NCBI GenBank assembly: GCA_026396115.1
Contig: JAPLXL010000003.1
Coordinates: forward strand, 1 to 42,333
DNA from: Candidatus Nealsoniibacteriota bacterium
GTDB lineage: Bacteria; Patescibacteriota; Minisyncoccia; Minisyncoccales; RBG-13-42-11
DNA: 42,333 nt
Direction: 5' to 3'
Both the position numbers and the translations under genes were made by a program. Positions within the stretch are counted from its first letter, which is position 1. Each line of letters begins with the position of its first letter. Below are positions 38,796-42,333 of this stretch, piece by piece. A model generated the notes under the pieces. It was not told the DNA's origin. It did not search any database and worked only from the letters and a program-made list of their open reading frames with translations.

Positions 38796-41036
38796 CTAAA
38801 CCGGCCAGTTTTCAATCATTAGACATTTCTTTTTGTTTTTAATCGGCAGCTTTTGATAAATTTCTTCGGTGATAAAAGGGATAAAGGGATGTAAAAGTTC
38901 CAAGTTGGTTTTTAAAATTTGCAAAAGAAGGTATTGGCTAGCCTCCTTTTCTTTTTTATTGGAGCCCTGAAGCCGAGATTTTTCTTCCTCAATAATTTTA
39001 TCGCAAAAAATATGCCAGAAATAATGATAAATTTTTTCTGCCGCTTGGTAAAATTTGAAGGAGTCCATCAACTTGGTAATTTCTTTTGAAAAGCTGTTTA
39101 ATTCCCTTAAAATTTTCTTATCTTTTTTAGTTAATTTTGGCTTAATTTTGGGGTCAAAACCTTTTAGATTCATCAAGACAAACCGGCTGGCATTCCAGAT
39201 TTTATTGGCAAAATTGCGCATCCCCCTGATTTTATTATCGCTGATACAAATATCGGTTCCCGGCGTTGTTCCAAAGATGACTGACATCCTTAAAGCGTCT
39301 GCTCCATATTTTTGCACCATATCCATTGGATCGAGAACATTTCCTTTACTCTTTGACATCTTCTGACCATTTTCATCAACTACTCGGCAGTGAATATGAA
39401 CTATTTTAAAGGGAACCTCTTTTGTCAAATAAAGGCCGAACATTATCATTCTGGCAACCCAGAAAAACAAAATGTCCCACAGCGTATCCAAGACCGATGT
39501 TGGGTAGAAATATTTAAAGTCTTTGCTCTTTTGATAGCCAAGCGCGGTCAGCGGCCATTGTCCAGATAAAAACCAGGTGTCAAAGGTGTCTGTTTCTTGC
39601 AGAATTTTTTTACCTTTACATTTTTGGCAAGCTTTTTCCTCCAAAGAATAAACAGGATTTTTACTAGCGCTTAAACTTTGCAATCCTTTTTTGATTTCAG
39701 CAAAGTTGTATTTGTCCTTTAAATCTTTATAGGTTCCGTTTATTTTATTGCCTTTTTTATTAATAAAATTGATTAAAATATCAGGGTTGCAATCCAAGCA
39801 ATACCAAACTGGTATTTGAGGGCCCCAGACAATTTGTCTTCCAATATTCCAGTCACGGACATTTCTCATCCAATTAAGATACATTTTTTTAAATCTCTTT
39901 TCTGGAATAATCTTTATTCTTTCTTTTTCAACAGCTTCTAAGGCTGGTTTTGCCAAAGGTCCGATTTTCAAAAACCATTGAGGCATAATTAACGGCTCAA
40001 TAGTTGTTTTACAACGATAACAAATTCCTATTGAGTGCTTCAAGGGTTCAGTTTTTACCAGTTTTTCTGCTTTTTCCAAATCATTTATTGTTTTTTCCCG
40101 AGCCGTTTTTACTGTCAGGCCAAGATACTTTTCTGGCAGATTTGTCATTCTTCCATTTTTGTCAATAATGGTGATGGTTTCTAGGTTGTGAGTTTGGCCG
40201 ATTTCGTAGTCAGTGGTGTCGTGGCCAGGGGTTACCTTCAAGACTCCGGTACCAAAGTTAACATCGATTCTTTTGTCGGCGATTATGGGTACCTCTTTGT
40301 TAATGAGCGGGATAACAGCCTTTTTACCAATGAGATTTTTATATCTTTTGTCTGTTGGATTTACGGCTACGGCCACGTCCGCAAAAATAGTTTCTGGTCT
40401 CGTGGTGGCAATTTGCAAAGTCGTGTAATCCAAATAGTAGAGGAACTCGTCTTTTTCTACATAGTCTACTTCCAGGTCAGAAAAAGCAGTGCCGCATTTG
40501 GTGCAAAAATTCACAATTCTTTCTCCTCTGTAAATTAAGCCATCCCGATGCAGTTTACGGAAAGTGTCAAAAACTATTTTGACAATGTTTGGTTCAAGAC
40601 TGTAATGGTACCTAGTCCAGTCTAAAGAAAATCCTAATTTTTTAAGTTGTTCCCTATTTATATTTTTATTTTTTTCAACAAATTCAGAAATCATTTTGTA
40701 TAAGGTTTTTCTGCCAAAATCAAAACGGCTTTTTCCTTCTTTGGCCAATCTTTTTTCAAAGACAAACTGCGTTTCAATCCCAGCATGGTCACCTCCTGGC
40801 AACCAGAGAGTCGGTCTGCCTCGCATCCGATAGTATCTAATTATAATATCTTCTACTGCAAAAAGAACATGACCCATGTGCAGAGGATCATTGGCGTTGG
40901 GGAGAGGTAAGAGGATGGTGAAAGGTTTTTTACGAGGAACGATTTTGGGAGTAAACCAGCCACCTTTTTCCCAAAACTTATATATTTTACCTTCAACTTT
41001 TTTTGGTTCGTAAGTTTTAGAAAGTTCTGAGTTCAT
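38796..41036 (-). CDS. valS: Valyl-tRNA synthetase, compact form
   Basis: 746 aa, against roughly 870-950 in most bacteria. Class I synthetase: HMGH (53-56, LHMGHVLFAVED), DHAGIETQF, editing domain with TTRPETIFADVAVAV and TPGHDTTDYEIG, zinc cysteines (CYRCKTT; CLDC; CQKCKGK), TDTFDTWFLSGQWP, and KMSKS (GQKMSKSKGNVLDPM, about 558). The shortening is at the C-terminus: the protein ends soon after the anticodon-binding helices and lacks the coiled-coil tRNA arm. Overlaps the tsaD stop by ATGA, so the two are translationally coupled. Confidence 0.93.
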   Translation of the reverse strand: MNSELSKTYEPKKVEGKIYKFWEKGGWFTPKIVPRKKPFTILLPLPNANDPLHMGHVLFAVEDIIIRYYRMRGRPTLWLPGGDHAGIETQFVFEKRLAKEGKSRFDFGRKTLYKMISEFVEKNKNINREQLKKLGFSLDWTRYHYSLEPNIVKIVFDTFRKLHRDGLIYRGERIVNFCTKCGTAFSDLEVDYVEKDEFLYYLDYTTLQIATTRPETIFADVAVAVNPTDKRYKNLIGKKAVIPLINKEVPIIADKRIDVNFGTGVLKVTPGHDTTDYEIGQTHNLETITIIDKNGRMTNLPEKYLGLTVKTAREKTINDLEKAEKLVKTEPLKHSIGICYRCKTTIEPLIMPQWFLKIGPLAKPALEAVEKERIKIIPEKRFKKMYLNWMRNVRDWNIGRQIVWGPQIPVWYCLDCNPDILINFINKKGNKINGTYKDLKDKYNFAEIKKGLQSLSASKNPVYSLEEKACQKCKGKKILQETDTFDTWFLSGQWPLTALGYQKSKDFKYFYPTSVLDTLWDILFFWVARMIMFGLYLTKEVPFKIVHIHCRVVDENGQKMSKSKGNVLDPMDMVQKYGADALRMSVIFGTTPGTDICISDNKIRGMRNFANKIWNASRFVLMNLKGFDPKIKPKLTKKDKKILRELNSFSKEITKLMDSFKFYQAAEKIYHYFWHIFCDKIIEEEKSRLQGSNKKEKEASQYLLLQILKTNLELLHPFIPFITEEIYQKLPIKNKKKCLMIENWPV

Positions 41037-42190
41037 AATTTTTCATCTATTTTAAGATTAGCATTAGCTTTAATCTTTTTCCATACCTTTTTTTTATACC
41101 ACTTGAAATATCCGGCAATTGCTACCATTGCGGCATTGTCGGTGCAAAAATTTTTTGCCGGAACCAAAAAATTTATTGCTAATTGTCGATTGCTAATTGT
41201 TAATTGAAATTGTTTTCTCAGCTCAGTATTAGCAGCGACGCCGCCGCTCAAAATGATTGATTTTGCTTTATAATCTTTAGCCACTTTTAAGGTTTTATGG
41301 ATTAAAACATCAATAATTGCCTGCTGAGTTTCAGTACACATTTCCTCTATATATTTTTTTGACCTTCTGACTTTTGAAGAACGTTTTTTGAAATCATACA
41401 AAACCGCTGTTTTCAAACCGGAGAAACTAAAATCATAATTTTTTTGATAAATCATCGGTCTCGGCAAAAAAACACGGGTTCGACCTGTGTATTTTTGCCT
41501 GTGTTTTTTAGCCAGGGTTGAAATAATCGGACCACCGGGGAAGCCGAGCCCTAAAATTCTAGCTGCTTTATCAAAACATTCACCAGCCGCATCGTCGCGA
41601 GTTTCTCCTAAAATTTTGTATTGGCCGAATTTCTTCACCCCATTAGAAGATTTTCGATTTCTAACGGGGTTCATTAAAATAAGTTGAGTGTGCCCGCCAC
41701 TGACCACTAAACAAATTGCCGGAAAGATATTTTTGTAATTTGTAATTTGTAATTTGGAATTTTCGCCAATAAAATTGGCGAGAATGTGTGCCTCTATGTG
41801 ATTTATTGGGACTATTGGCAATTTCATCTTTTCTGCCAACTCCTTGGCAAAATTTATTCCTGTCCATAAGCAAAGTTCCAGACCGGGGCCAATGGTAACT
41901 GCAATTAAGTTAATTTTTGGATTACCGGCTTCTTTTAAAGCTCTTTTTAAAACTATCGGTAAATTTTTTTGATGTTCTTTTTTAGCTAAAAAAGGATAAA
42001 CCCCTCCATATTTTGCATGTAGTTTTACTTGCGATGAAACCACATTACTTCTAATTTCGAAAGGCGAAGAGAACTTCGTTCTCTTCTTCACCTTCGTTTC
42101 CATAAATGGAAGCTCGGTTTTCGAATTTCTAATTTCTAAAACAGCGACGCAGGTATCATCGCAACTTGTTTCAATGGCTAAAATAATCAT
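41033..42190 (-). CDS. tsaD: tRNA threonylcarbamoyladenosine synthase TsaD
   Basis: 385 aa, about 40 longer than usual. ASKHA fold: ILAIETSCDDTCVAVLE, the metal-binding NHIEAHILA, VVSGGHTQLIL, ILGETRDDAAGECFDKAARI, FSFSGLKTAVL and LSGGVAANTELR. It transfers the carbamoyl group to A37 of tRNAs reading ANN codons. The extra length comes from two repeat insertions: a dispersed element after AVLEIRN (42063-42118, read KTELPFMETKVKKRTKFSSP) and a second hairpin type after LILM (41638-41669, read NPVRNRKSSNGVKKF). Conserved motifs on both sides are intact, so the gene is probably functional. Confidence 0.93.
   Translation of the reverse strand: MIILAIETSCDDTCVAVLEIRNSKTELPFMETKVKKRTKFSSPFEIRSNVVSSQVKLHAKYGGVYPFLAKKEHQKNLPIVLKRALKEAGNPKINLIAVTIGPGLELCLWTGINFAKELAEKMKLPIVPINHIEAHILANFIGENSKLQITNYKNIFPAICLVVSGGHTQLILMNPVRNRKSSNGVKKFGQYKILGETRDDAAGECFDKAARILGLGFPGGPIISTLAKKHRQKYTGRTRVFLPRPMIYQKNYDFSFSGLKTAVLYDFKKRSSKVRRSKKYIEEMCTETQQAIIDVLIHKTLKVAKDYKAKSIILSGGVAANTELRKQFQLTISNRQLAINFLVPAKNFCTDNAAMVAIAGYFKWYKKKVWKKIKANANLKIDEKL
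41638..41669. repeat. Second hairpin repeat type inside tsaD
   Basis: CCCCATTAGAA (41638-41648), loop GATTTTCGAT, TTCTAACGGGG (41659-41669); one G-T pair in an 11-bp stem. Sequence unrelated to the two-hairpin family. Confidence 0.8.
42063..42118 (+). repeat. Dispersed two-hairpin element inside tsaD
   Basis: GGCGAAGAGAAC-TTC-GTTCTCTTC (hairpin 42066-42086), linker TTCACCTTCG, stem TTTCCAT-AA-ATGGAAG, tail CTCGGT. Antisense to tsaD. Nearly identical to the copy at 9552-9613. Confidence 0.92.
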
Positions 42191-42237
42191 ATCTTTACAA
42201 ATATCATAAATTAATCTAAGATAGAAGGGAAATTCGG

Positions 42238-42312
42238 GGCCTCATCGTCTAGCCTGGTCCAGGACACTTGGTTTTCATCCAAGAAACTGGGATTCAAATT
42301 CCCATGAGGCCG
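42238..42312 (+). tRNA. tRNA-Glu(UUC)
   Basis: Acceptor GGCCTCA/TGAGGCC, anticodon loop TTTTCAT between CTTGG and CCAAG, T-loop TTCAAAT. Confidence 0.92.
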
Positions 42313-42333
42313 CATGAAAAGTGACTATTTAAC

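Overview
The window is a low-GC, gene-dense bacterial segment that looks like a Patescibacteria (CPR, probably Parcubacteria-like) chromosome. The basis is the mixture of a minimal IF-2 without its N-terminal domain, a compact ValRS, receiver-only and two-component proteins next to a type IV pilus operon of CPR layout (PilB, PilC, large minor pilins, PilX-like, PilM, PilN, PilO), VirB2-like small pilins without a secretion system, scattered single-copy tRNA genes, and starts that mostly lack Shine-Dalgarno sequences. TGA is used as a stop (for example the ends of the DUF4446 gene and tsaD), so code 11 rather than code 25 applies. The lineage is inference from gene content only.

Layout. 1-7.8 kb is an accessory, partly decaying region: three related radical SAM proteins (one cut by the window edge, one with an apparent internal deletion, one frameshifted), an A24 prepilin peptidase, a single-pass exported protein, a membrane glycosyltransferase, and an intact and a broken copy of a small HicB-like protein on either side of the glycosyltransferase and the third radical SAM gene. 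A lone cell-envelope peptide gene with a perfect sigma70-type promoter, a good ribosome site and a terminator follows. 7.9-21.7 kb holds RNase Y, two tRNAs, a histidine kinase and receiver, and the type IV pilus locus. 21.7-28.5 kb is a housekeeping and tRNA region (HtrA, DUF4446, IF-2, RbfA, 3D-domain protein, L19, RluA-type synthase). 28.5-42.3 kb holds FtsH, ribosomal protein S1, a metallo-beta-lactamase-fold protein, GyrA, a methyltransferase, two VirB2-like pilins, Hsp20, PrsW, ValRS and TsaD. There are 17 recognisable tRNA genes and several tRNA fragments.

The most unusual feature is a family of short two-hairpin elements found from about 7.9 kb to 42.1 kb. A typical copy is about 55 nt: hairpin 1 with a variable purine-rich stem, a pyrimidine-rich linker ending ACCTTCG, hairpin 2 with a variable stem, and the tail CTCGGTAT, which runs straight into the ATG of the next gene. 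The arms change together between copies while the joining sequences stay fixed. Copies lie just upstream of the receiver, a minor pilin, ftsH, gyrA, the methyltransferase, the metallo-beta-lactamase gene and others. Further copies, in both orientations, lie inside infB, rpsA, hsp20 and tsaD, where they are translated in one constant stop-free phase. A second AT-rich hairpin family and several unrelated perfect hairpins also abut start codons. The closest known analogy is the Rickettsia palindromic elements; the placement next to start codons suggests an additional role in translation initiation. No transposase, CRISPR array, rRNA operon or replication origin was seen.
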